Assembly: GCA_030693335.1 (NCBI GenBank) | Contig: JAUYAU010000003.1 | Span: forward strand, 1 to 64,000 | Length of the DNA: 64,000 nucleotides | Reading direction: 5' to 3' | Source: Sulfuricurvum sp. | Lineage (GTDB): Bacteria > Campylobacterota > Campylobacteria > Campylobacterales > Sulfurimonadaceae | Program-made: the position numbers and the translations under genes | The notes under the pieces: generated by a model | The model's database searches: none | Seen by the model: the letters and a program-made list of their open reading frames with translations, nothing else | What the model was told of the DNA's origin: nothing | Part shown: positions 56,613 to 64,000 of the stretch, one piece after another | Layout: each line of letters opens with the position of its first letter | Numbering within the stretch: the first letter of the stretch is position 1

Positions 56613-57709
56613 TCCCATTTTTGGATTTAAAAAGTATAAACGCACAATATAGAGCTGAATTGATCGCAGCATGTACTCGTGTCATCGATAGCGGTTGGTA
56701 CATCCAAGGAAACGAGTGTAACGGTTTTGAAGTAGAATTTGCGGCATATTGCAGTACAAAACATGCTATTGGAGTTGCCAACGGGCTAGATGCACTTATC
56801 TTGATTCTCAGGGCCTATAAAGTGATGGGAATAATGACTGATAGCGACGAGGTTATTGTCCCCTCCAATACTTACATAGCCTCCATCCTTGCTATCTCTC
56901 AAAACAATCTTGTTCCCATCCTCGTAGAACCTGATATAAATACTTATCTTATCGATCCAACAAAAATCGAGGAAAAAATCACCTCTAAAACTAAAGCAAT
57001 CCTCCCCGTTCATCTCTATGGTCAAACGTGCGATATGGAGTCGATTAATACCATCGCCCGAAAATACAACCTCAAAGTGATCGAGGACTCTGCCCAATCA
57101 CACGGAGCTTATTTTGGGAATAAGCGGTGTGGAAATTTGGGGGATGCGAGTGGGTTTAGTTTTTATCCGGGTAAAAATTTAGGGGCACTAGGTGATGGCG
57201 GAGCAATTACTACCAATCATGATGAATTAGCGCAAGTGGTTCGAGCATTAGGAAATTACGGCAGTCATAAAAAATATGAAAACCTTTATCAAGGAATTAA
57301 CAGCCGACTCGATGAACTACAAGCTGCCATGCTCAGAGTAAAGTTACAATATCTTGATAATGAGATTGAAAAAAGACGCGAAATTGCGGGTTACTATTTA
57401 GAAAATATTAAAAATTCCAACATCATCTTACCAACGCTCAGAGCAGAAGATAATCATGTTTGGCATCTATTTGTTATACGAACACAAAATAGAGATGAAC
57501 TCCAAAAATATCTTAGTGACAATAGTATTCAAACATTGATTCATTATCCTATCCCTCCCCATAAGCAAGAAGCTTATAAAGAATGGAATAGTAAAAATTA
57601 TCCAATTAGTGAACAAATACATAGTCAGATTTTGAGTTTACCTATCAGTGCTGTACAAAGTTTAGAAAATACAAATAAAATTGTTCAGGCATTAAATGAC
57701 TTTAATTAA
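56609..57709 (+). CDS. FdtB/QdtB-type dTDP-3-amino-3,6-dideoxyhexose aminotransferase
   Basis: A 366-residue DegT family enzyme with the normal Schiff-base lysine K189 in [16 protein letters not shown], unlike the ColD-like paralogue. [12 protein letters not shown] and [16 protein letters not shown] are typical of sugar aminotransferases acting on C3 ketones. With the FdtA-like isomerase it would make dTDP-Fuc3N or dTDP-Qui3N, then acetylated. Four unrelated genes separate it from FdtA. Confidence 0.86.
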   Translation: MIPFLDLKSINAQYRAELIAACTRVIDSGWYIQGNECNGFEVEFAAYCSTKHAIGVANGLDALILILRAYKVMGIMTDSDEVIVPSNTYIASILAISQNNLVPILVEPDINTYLIDPTKIEEKITSKTKAILPVHLYGQTCDMESINTIARKYNLKVIEDSAQSHGAYFGNKRCGNLGDASGFSFYPGKNLGALGDGGAITTNHDELAQVVRALGNYGSHKKYENLYQGINSRLDELQAAMLRVKLQYLDNEIEKRREIAGYYLENIKNSNIILPTLRAEDNHVWHLFVIRTQNRDELQKYLSDNSIQTLIHYPIPPHKQEAYKEWNSKNYPISEQIHSQILSLPISAVQSLENTNKIVQALNDFN

Positions 57710-58949
57710 AACATCAATTCTTTCAGCTGTTGCTACAGGTCTGCGGATACTGGTTGGGCTAATCACAAATAAAATTATTGCCATTTATGTAGGTCCCTCG
57801 GGGATAGCTTTTTTAGGCCAATTTCAGAATTTTTTGCAAGCTGCCATGAGTATTTCTGTCGGTACAATCGAATCTGGTGTTGTAAAATATACATCTCAAT
57901 ATAATTCTGATAAAGAAGAAATGTATTCCTATTGGAGTACAGCTATACGATTTTCGTTGATTGTAACTGTTTTGCTTTCAATTTTAATTGTATTTTTCCA
58001 CTCTTATTTATCTCTATTTTTATTTCAAAATACTACTTACAAATCTATTTTTTTAATTTTTGCACTAAATCTTTTTCTTTTTGTCTTAAATAGTTTTTTA
58101 TTCGCTGTGTTAAATGGACTCAAGGAGATCATGACACTTCTCCCGCTCCAAATTCTTGGTGCCGTCATTTCCCTCGTTTCTACTGGTTTTTTAATTTATC
58201 ATTACAATCTATACGGTGCCCTTTTGGGTATGGCGATTAACCAATCATTGATATTTGGAGCAACCGTATGGTTTTTACGTCAAAAGAGTTGGTTCAAATG
58301 GTCTCATTTCACACAAAATACTGATAAAAAACATTTGAGTAATGTTTATAAATTTGCTCTAATGGGAATAACATCTGCCATCGTAGGCCCAACCACCCTT
58401 ATATTAATCCGTAATCACATAGGCGAAACATTATCATGGACAGAAGCCGGATATTGGCAAGGAGTATGGAGAATATCCGAAATTTATCTCATGGTAATTA
58501 TTTCAACACTATCAATTTATTTTTTACCAAAATTATCCGAATTACAATATCATCCTGAAAAATTGCGAATTGAAATTTTGCAAGGATACAAATTAATTAT
58601 CCCAATAACGCTTGTGATCGCTGTAGGTATTTATTTATTTAGAGACTTTATTATTCTGCTTATTTTTACCAAAGATTTTTTGCCAATGTCTGAGTTATTC
58701 GCATTTCAGCTCATCGGTGATGTTATCAAGATGGCTGGATGGCTATTAGGATATTTAATGCTCGCAAAAGCGATGACTAAAATGTATATTTTTAGTGAGA
58801 TTGTCTTTAATGGATCTTTTTTTATCTTGTCCTATTTTCTAATCAACCATTTTGGATTAACGGGAGTTACATACGCATTTATGTACAATTCACTATTGAG
58901 TTTATTATTTTTATTATTTATTTTCAGAGGTGTTTTGTTTGGACGATAA
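57696..58949 (+). CDS. wzx: Wzx-type O-antigen flippase
   Basis: A 417-residue polysaccharide exporter with about 12 membrane helices. [45 protein letters not shown] is the start typical of WzxE/RfbX. It moves lipid-linked repeat units to the periplasmic face. A Wzx flippase implies Wzy-type assembly; no Wzy polymerase is seen in the window. The ATG overlaps the FdtB-like gene end by 14 nt. Confidence 0.9.
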   Translation: MTLIKTSILSAVATGLRILVGLITNKIIAIYVGPSGIAFLGQFQNFLQAAMSISVGTIESGVVKYTSQYNSDKEEMYSYWSTAIRFSLIVTVLLSILIVFFHSYLSLFLFQNTTYKSIFLIFALNLFLFVLNSFLFAVLNGLKEIMTLLPLQILGAVISLVSTGFLIYHYNLYGALLGMAINQSLIFGATVWFLRQKSWFKWSHFTQNTDKKHLSNVYKFALMGITSAIVGPTTLILIRNHIGETLSWTEAGYWQGVWRISEIYLMVIISTLSIYFLPKLSELQYHPEKLRIEILQGYKLIIPITLVIAVGIYLFRDFIILLIFTKDFLPMSELFAFQLIGDVIKMAGWLLGYLMLAKAMTKMYIFSEIVFNGSFFILSYFLINHFGLTGVTYAFMYNSLLSLLFLLFIFRGVLFGR

Positions 58950-59829
58950 ATTTCCATTAGTCAGTGTCATCATGCCTGCTTATAATCATGAACAATATGT
59001 GGAAGAAGCTGTCATGAGTGTAATCAATCAAACATACCCTAATATAGAGCTAATTGTTATAGATGATGGCTCTACTGATAATACGCCAAAAATACTTAAA
59101 AAATTACAAAATCAGTATCATTTTAAACTTTTTCTACAACATAATCAAGGGCAAATAAAATGTCAACAACAATTCCAAATGATTGTAACAGGTGAATACA
59201 TAAGCTTATTCTCATCCGATGATTTGTATGAACCTACAAAAATTGAAAAACTATTTAATTATTTACATAAATATTCAAATTATTCTATGGTTTATTCAAA
59301 AATCATCTTAATCGATGGCAATGGATCTATCATGAAATACATTGATGAAGCTTATAAAGGTGGGAGAATTTTTTATGATTTATTAAGTGCCAAATTTTCA
59401 ATCAATGGTCTTACAACTCTTCTTAAACGTAATGTATATTTAACCCTAAATTTTAAAGATGGATATATGGACGATTTTCCATTATGGCTACAAATAGCCA
59501 AGCACCATGAAATTGGATTTGTGGATGAATTTTTAAGCTATTATCGCATCCACAACAATCATTTATCCAGTAATTTGCTAAAAATGCAGGAAGCTGAACG
59601 AAAAACAATTGATCTCTATAAAAATGAACCTTCATATGCATATGCGCTCTGCAAATGGAATTTACGATGGTTTAACAATACATCACGTTGCTATAAATAT
59701 GTAGCTATAAAGCAATATCTATTACCTTCTTTATGTATAAAAAATATTTTTTCATCTCAATTTTTAAAAGCAATTATTAAATTATTTCTACCGTGTAACA
59801 AAAATAAAAAAGATGATAATTTTCTTTGA
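58939..59829 (+). CDS. GT2 family glycosyltransferase
   Basis: About 296 residues of GT-A fold: PLVSVIMPAYNHEQYVEEAVMSVINQTYPNIELIVIDDGSTDNT, then the DDL(Y) metal motif in LFSSDDLYEPTKI. It transfers a sugar to the growing repeat on the cytoplasmic side. I start it at TTG 58939, 8 nt after AGAGG; a GTG 9 nt upstream is too close to the SD. Overlaps wzx. Confidence 0.88.
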   Translation: MDDKFPLVSVIMPAYNHEQYVEEAVMSVINQTYPNIELIVIDDGSTDNTPKILKKLQNQYHFKLFLQHNQGQIKCQQQFQMIVTGEYISLFSSDDLYEPTKIEKLFNYLHKYSNYSMVYSKIILIDGNGSIMKYIDEAYKGGRIFYDLLSAKFSINGLTTLLKRNVYLTLNFKDGYMDDFPLWLQIAKHHEIGFVDEFLSYYRIHNNHLSSNLLKMQEAERKTIDLYKNEPSYAYALCKWNLRWFNNTSRCYKYVAIKQYLLPSLCIKNIFSSQFLKAIIKLFLPCNKNKKDDNFL

Positions 59830-59851
59830 TTACTACAAAAAGGATATTAAT

Positions 59852-60712
59852 TTGATAATTTTACAATTAATCGGTGGGCTTGGCAATCAAATGTTTCAGT
59901 ATGCATTTGCAAAAGCTCTTTTCAATCACGGTTACGATATTAAGCTTGATATTAGTGCTTTTGAAACATATCATCTTCACGGTGGTTTTGGTTTAGACCA
60001 TTACGATATTAGTATTCCTATCGCTTCCAAAGAGGAAGTAGCCCCCTGCAAAATGAATTTTTTTACAAAGCTCAAACGAAAATTGAAGATACCCAATAAA
60101 AAAATTCTAGAAGAGAAAACGTTGCGTTTTCAAAATGATTTATTATCTCCTCCCGACAGCACATATATACATGGCTATTTTCAAAGCGAAAAATATTTTA
60201 AAGAGATACGAGCGGATATTATCCAAGATTTTACGCTTACGACTCCATTGTCCCTGTACTCTGAATCGATCAAAGAAAAAGTACAAGGATCAATCAACTC
60301 AGCTTCGATTCATATACGGCGAGGTGATTATGTCAGCAATGCACATGCGAATAATACGCATGGCACCTGCAGTTTAGCGTATTACCAGCAATCTATAACT
60401 TTATTAGATTCTAAATTTGACAATATCCACTTTTTTATATTTTCTGATGACATTGAATGGGTGAAAAATAATCTATTGGTGAAAAATTGCACCTACATCG
60501 AAAACGATTCTTCACGTATTCCTCATGAAGATATTTACCTGATGAGTTTATGTCAACATAATATTATCGCGAACAGTAGTTTTAGCTGGTGGGGAGCTTG
60601 GTTAAACACTAATAATCATAAGATTATCATTGCTCCTAAAATTTGGTTCAAACACCCTAAAATGCAGATTCAAACATCAGACATTGTTCCAGAAGACTGG
60701 TTAAGGTTGTAA
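59852..60712 (+). CDS. GT11 family alpha-1,2-fucosyl/colitosyltransferase (canonical)
   Basis: About 286 residues with canonical GT11 motifs: LIGGLGNQMFQYAFAKALF at the N terminus, SIHIRRGDYVSN for GDP binding, and IIANSSFSWWGAWL near the end. It is the second GT11 gene in the locus. I start it at TTG 59852, 7 nt after AAGGA, because the GGLGNQ motif then sits where the family has it; a longer start adds 13 odd residues. Confidence 0.88.
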   Translation: MIILQLIGGLGNQMFQYAFAKALFNHGYDIKLDISAFETYHLHGGFGLDHYDISIPIASKEEVAPCKMNFFTKLKRKLKIPNKKILEEKTLRFQNDLLSPPDSTYIHGYFQSEKYFKEIRADIIQDFTLTTPLSLYSESIKEKVQGSINSASIHIRRGDYVSNAHANNTHGTCSLAYYQQSITLLDSKFDNIHFFIFSDDIEWVKNNLLVKNCTYIENDSSRIPHEDIYLMSLCQHNIIANSSFSWWGAWLNTNNHKIIIAPKIWFKHPKMQIQTSDIVPEDWLRL

Positions 60713-60737
60713 ATTGAATAGTAAAAACAACTTAACT

Positions 60738-60781
60738 AATATTAATAACAAGTACTAAAAAAATGAAAATATTAATAACAA
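60738..60781 (+). repeat. 14-nt direct repeat spanning a start codon
   Basis: AATATTAATAACAA occurs at 60738-60751 and again at 60768-60781, 30 nt apart; the second copy is codons 2-6 of the GT4 gene that starts at 60763. It looks like a small duplication at the gene start. Confidence 0.6.
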
Positions 60782-61884
60782 CAGAACAATATTTCCCCAT
60801 TCTTTCAGGAGTTTCTACCGTTGTCACTTCTGTCGCTGAAGAGTTGATTAAAAATGGGCATACCGTTACTGTGGCAACTTCTTGTAAAAATAGGAACTAC
60901 TCAAGCCATAATGGCGTAACCATAAAAGAATTTAAAATTGAGGGTGGATTTGGAAGATACTACAAGGGAGAAAAAAAAGCGTACGTGAGTTATGTGCTAT
61001 CATCCGATGTAGATGTTATTATCAACGAATGCGTTCAAACATGGAATTCTGATTTATTGTTCCCCCATCTCTCTAAAATCAAAGCGATCAAAATCCTTCA
61101 TTCCCATGGATTTCCATTATTTCAGTCAAAATCCAGAAATCCGTGGGCCAATCTAAAGGCAAAGTTTTATTACCGTTCCCTGATTCACTATCTAAATAAT
61201 TATGATATGGTTCTTATTCTCAGTTCTTTAGCATCTGAAATTCCTTATTTTCAAAAATACCATTTTGGTAACTATGAAATCCTCCCCAATGGTGTCCCCC
61301 ATCAGATCATTGCATCCGAACCAAAAAGGTTACCTGAAAACCCATTCTTACTATCAATATCCAATTTTTTTCCTATGAAAAATCAAGAGTTAATATTAAA
61401 AGCATTTTACCTCTCATCCAACAAAGCGGCATTAATCTTTATTGGTTCATCACAACTTCATGGATACCTTAATACACTAAAATCTTTGAAACAAAGTTTG
61501 GATGCCAAATATGGCGAGCGGGAGGTATTCTTTTATGATACATTGTCGCGCGAAGAGACGATCAATTATCTCACTCACGCATCTCTATTTTTACATGGCA
61601 GTAAACTAGAAGCATTTCCTATTGTCATTCTGGAGGCTATGGCAACAGGGACGCCGTGGATATGTACTGAGGTTGGAAACGTTAAAGAACTAGCAGGTGG
61701 TTTAGTTCTAAAGAATGAACACGACATGGCATTGTCCATCGATGCATTACTAAATGATTCGACCTATTATTCACAGCTTTCCGCTGATGGGCTAGAATCA
61801 ACAAAGCATTATTATAATTGGCAATCAATTACAAAATCTCTTGAATCAACTATCCTTAAAATTCAAAATTCAAAGTTACTATAA
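60763..61884 (+). CDS. GT4 family glycosyltransferase
   Basis: A 373-residue GT-B fold enzyme. ITTEQYFPILSGVSTVVTSVAEELIKNGHTVTVAT is the acceptor-domain start, LPNGVP the domain hinge, and HGSKLEAFPIVILEAMATGTPWICTEVGNVKEL the nucleotide-sugar site with the EX7E motif. Sugar donor unknown. SD is weak and the start lies within a 14-nt repeat. Confidence 0.9.
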   Translation: MKILITTEQYFPILSGVSTVVTSVAEELIKNGHTVTVATSCKNRNYSSHNGVTIKEFKIEGGFGRYYKGEKKAYVSYVLSSDVDVIINECVQTWNSDLLFPHLSKIKAIKILHSHGFPLFQSKSRNPWANLKAKFYYRSLIHYLNNYDMVLILSSLASEIPYFQKYHFGNYEILPNGVPHQIIASEPKRLPENPFLLSISNFFPMKNQELILKAFYLSSNKAALIFIGSSQLHGYLNTLKSLKQSLDAKYGEREVFFYDTLSREETINYLTHASLFLHGSKLEAFPIVILEAMATGTPWICTEVGNVKELAGGLVLKNEHDMALSIDALLNDSTYYSQLSADGLESTKHYYNWQSITKSLESTILKIQNSKLL

Positions 61885-61886
61885 CA

Positions 61887-62813
61887 ATGCAGACAATATC
61901 TATTATCATGAGCGCCTATAAGCCGTCAGCCCCTGATCTTGAAATAACCATCCAATCTGTTCTCAATCAAACACACACTAACTTCGAATTTATTATCATT
62001 AAAGACGATGAACTCTCAGAAACACTCGAATTACTAAAATCATGGGAACAGATAGACGCACGCATCCATATTATTGACAATGAAGTCAATATTGGATTGA
62101 TTGCATCACTAAACAAGGGCTTAGATATTGCTGAAGCTTCTTTAATCGCGCGTATCGATGTTGGAGACTGGTGGGAACCGCAAAAACTTCAACGCCAAGC
62201 AGAGCTATTTGAAGCGGATCCTGAACTCTATCTATGTGGAACTTCCATAGAACTCGTTGATGAGCAGTACAACCTACTCGGGCACTACACCTATCCAAAA
62301 TCTCATAACGAGATTGTTTCTTGGCTACTCAAGGCAAAAAATCCTTTTGCTCATCCTAGTGCCATGTTCCGAAAATCATCACTACGCTACAATCCAAATG
62401 CCCTTTACTGTGAAGATTTAGAAATGTGGTACCGATACAGTAGACTGGGGAAACTTGTCAATATTGATGAACCTTTAACCCACTATGTCATCGACACAAC
62501 GAGCATAACCAACAGCAAACGCTCATTAATCATCGAAAACGTCACAAAAGTATATTGCACTTTTTTAAACGCTCTGCGTAATAATGACTTTACATTTATA
62601 CATAATGGATTAAATATTACCCCTGCTTCTACTTTATCTTTTGCCAACATACTGAGTAATCAGTGGTATTCAAAAGCCACAATAGCCTCTTTCAAACATC
62701 AAAACATAAAGAAAATATACTATTTCAGCCTCTCCATAATTTTTAATCCAAGACTTATTCTCAATAAACTTCAACGAATGTACTGTAAAATCTTAGGAAA
62801 TGTAAAAGTATGA
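61887..62813 (+). CDS. GT2 family glycosyltransferase
   Basis: A 308-residue GT-A enzyme: ISIIMSAYKPSAPDLEITIQSVLNQTHTNFEFIIIKD opens the domain, ARIDVGDWWEP is the metal site (one aspartate of the usual DDD pattern is Val/Gly), and GTSIELVDEQYNLLGHY follows. It resembles beta-1,3-galactosyl or glucosyl transferases of repeat-unit synthesis. It starts 2 nt after the GT4 stop. Confidence 0.88.
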   Translation: MQTISIIMSAYKPSAPDLEITIQSVLNQTHTNFEFIIIKDDELSETLELLKSWEQIDARIHIIDNEVNIGLIASLNKGLDIAEASLIARIDVGDWWEPQKLQRQAELFEADPELYLCGTSIELVDEQYNLLGHYTYPKSHNEIVSWLLKAKNPFAHPSAMFRKSSLRYNPNALYCEDLEMWYRYSRLGKLVNIDEPLTHYVIDTTSITNSKRSLIIENVTKVYCTFLNALRNNDFTFIHNGLNITPASTLSFANILSNQWYSKATIASFKHQNIKKIYYFSLSIIFNPRLILNKLQRMYCKILGNVKV

Positions 62814-62866
62814 GCATGAAGGAATATTTTTTATCCGAATACAACAAGGAAATACTAAAGAAATGA
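62810..62866 (+). CDS. 18-codon ORF bridging GT2 and galE
   Basis: MSMKEYFLSEYNKEILKK. The ATG overlaps the GT2 stop (ATGA) and the TGA overlaps the galE start (ATGA). galE has no SD at normal spacing, so this ORF may carry ribosomes across the gap. It may instead be chance. Confidence 0.25.
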   Translation: MSMKEYFLSEYNKEILKK

Positions 62867-63882
62867 ATATCCTAATTACCGGAGGAGCTGGCTATATCGG
62901 CAGCCATGTTGTCAAAGCACTTCTTGAAACTACAGACTATAAAATTACAATTATTGATAATCTATCGACGGGAGACTACTCAACTATCAACACCTTAGAA
63001 CAAATTGCACAGGAGTTTAATCGCACATTTTACTTTCACAAGGCTGATTTGAGTGATTTTAGTGCAATTGAAAATATTTTTATCTCTAACCATTTTGATG
63101 CAATCATCCATTTTGCAGCCTCTATCGTCGTATCAGAATCAGTTGAAAATCCACTCAAGTACTATTTAAACAATACCGTCAATACAACCCATTTGATTCA
63201 ATGTGCCGAGAAATATGGTATAAAACAATTTATTTTCTCGTCAACTGCGGCAGTATACGGAGAACCAGACGCGCCAAGTGTAAGCGAAACCACTCCAACC
63301 AAACCGATCAATCCGTATGGAATGAGCAAACTGATGAGCGAAACAGTACTGGGAGACACCGCTGCTGCTCATCCAGAGTTAAAATTCGTAATCCTCCGAT
63401 ATTTTAATGTCGCTGGAGCAAGTATAGATAATAAAATCGGCCAAAGTTTTCCTAATGCTACTCATCTCATCAAAATCGCTGCGGAATGTGCCGCCAAAAA
63501 ACGCGAAAAAATGTACATATTTGGTAAAAATTATCCAACGTCCGATGGAACATGCATCCGCGACTATATCCATATTGAAGATTTAGCTTCCGCTCATCTA
63601 GCGTCACTTGAATACCTCAAGAGTGGAGGAAAAAGCGACATATTCAACTGTGGCTACGGTCGTGGGTATAGTGTCACCGAAGTAATTAATACAATGAAGA
63701 AAGTATCGAATATCGACTTCAGCGTTGAAGAAGGGTTACCCCGAGAAGGTGATCCATCACAGTTAATAGCAAACAATAAAAAAATATTAGATACGCTACC
63801 GTGGATTCCAAAATATAATGACTTGTCTCTTATTTGTCGGACAGGTTTAGCTTGGGAACAAAAGATGATTCAAACACAATGA
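62863..63882 (+). CDS. galE: UDP-glucose/UDP-GlcNAc 4-epimerase
   Basis: A 339-residue SDR. ITGGAGYIGSHVVKALL binds NAD, FSSTAAVYGEP and NPYGMSKLMSE hold the Ser and YxxxK residues, and ASIDNKIGQSFPNATHLIK with RDYIHIEDLA are GalE signatures. It provides UDP-galactose or UDP-GalNAc for the repeat unit. Its TGA overlaps the next ATG. Confidence 0.93.
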   Translation: MNILITGGAGYIGSHVVKALLETTDYKITIIDNLSTGDYSTINTLEQIAQEFNRTFYFHKADLSDFSAIENIFISNHFDAIIHFAASIVVSESVENPLKYYLNNTVNTTHLIQCAEKYGIKQFIFSSTAAVYGEPDAPSVSETTPTKPINPYGMSKLMSETVLGDTAAAHPELKFVILRYFNVAGASIDNKIGQSFPNATHLIKIAAECAAKKREKMYIFGKNYPTSDGTCIRDYIHIEDLASAHLASLEYLKSGGKSDIFNCGYGRGYSVTEVINTMKKVSNIDFSVEEGLPREGDPSQLIANNKKILDTLPWIPKYNDLSLICRTGLAWEQKMIQTQ

Positions 63883-64000
63883 AAAAGATTTGCTATGTCG
63901 CAACCATCCCTGCTGTAGTTCATAGCTTTTTGCGTGTTCATATCCAAGCTGCCGCAGAGAAATATGATGTCACGGTCATTTGCAATGAAACCGACAAATA
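63879..64000 (+). CDS. Glycosyltransferase, N-terminal fragment at window edge
   Basis: About 40 residues are visible: MKKICYVATIPAVVHSF, then HIQAAAEKYDVTVICNE. The pattern of a short strand, helix and second strand is a GT-B acceptor domain as in GT4 transferases. ATGA overlap with galE shows the operon goes on beyond the window. Confidence 0.7.
   Translation, partial: MKKICYVATIPAVVHSFLRVHIQAAAEKYDVTVICNETDK

Overview
The window looks like chromosome of a free-living, respiratory member of the Campylobacterota (Epsilonproteobacteria), possibly a Sulfuricurvum/Sulfurimonas-type sulfur oxidiser. This rests on gene content and order: a ccoNOQP cytochrome cbb3 operon with a DUF4006 gene, an MqnA (futalosine menaquinone pathway) gene, AddAB-like recombination nucleases, a CZB-tailed chemoreceptor, and a block rpsI-rplM-addA-addB-(accessory genes)-ccoPQON-carA-DUF507-motE-fliJ-purA whose order, from memory, resembles the Campylobacter jejuni chromosome. 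The genus cannot be fixed without a search. I see no rRNA, tRNA, CRISPR array, insertion sequence or prophage.

Layout. 0-6.6 kb: an ABM-domain gene converging on a strong autoinducer-2 kinase (LsrK) homologue with a small coupled ORF, then, read leftwards, porin, periplasmic alpha-carbonic anhydrase, orphan solute-binding protein and HAD phosphatase. 6.6-8.6 kb: a membrane-anchored LtaS-type sulfatase/phosphotransferase. 8.6-25.7 kb: a long leftward block of ribosomal proteins S9/L13, AddAB, the cbb3 oxidase with four accessory genes (one an unlisted 33-residue membrane peptide), carA, two flagellar genes, purA, a HisZ-like gene and a class V aminotransferase. 25.8-44 kb: housekeeping genes on both strands (uppP, rdgB, MFS, moeA-moaE-moaD, mqnA, gltX, periplasmic PPIase, chemoreceptor, accBC, dcd, tandem GAF genes, asnB, a Na/Pi symporter).

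44.1 kb to the right edge: metK runs by a 4-nt overlap into a large rightward surface-polysaccharide (O-antigen or capsule) operon. Its first part makes a GDP-sugar: ManC, Gmd, an Fcl/ColC-type epimerase-reductase, and a DegT-fold enzyme whose catalytic lysine is replaced by histidine as in ColD. Together these predict GDP-L-colitose (3,6-dideoxy-L-galactose) rather than plain GDP-fucose. Between Gmd and Fcl/ColC sits a two-gene zeta-toxin-like cassette. A second module (FdtA-like ketoisomerase, hexapeptide acetyltransferase, FdtB-like aminotransferase) predicts an N-acetylated 3-amino-3,6-dideoxyhexose and is split by an unusual four-gene insert (PhyH dioxygenase, FkbM methyltransferase, five-bladed-propeller glycosidase-like protein, FemAB/GNAT-like protein). 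A Wzx flippase, two GT11 transferases, GT2 and GT4 transferases, GalE and a truncated glycosyltransferase follow. The cassette and the middle of this locus are visibly more A+T-rich than the housekeeping genes, which suggests horizontal assembly.

The most interesting points are the predicted colitose pathway in a non-enteric lineage, the zeta-like pair embedded in it, the tiny membrane protein in the cbb3 operon, and the LsrK homologue with its coupled small ORF. Start codons were moved from the longest frame wherever a Shine-Dalgarno (SD) sequence or family length favoured an internal start.
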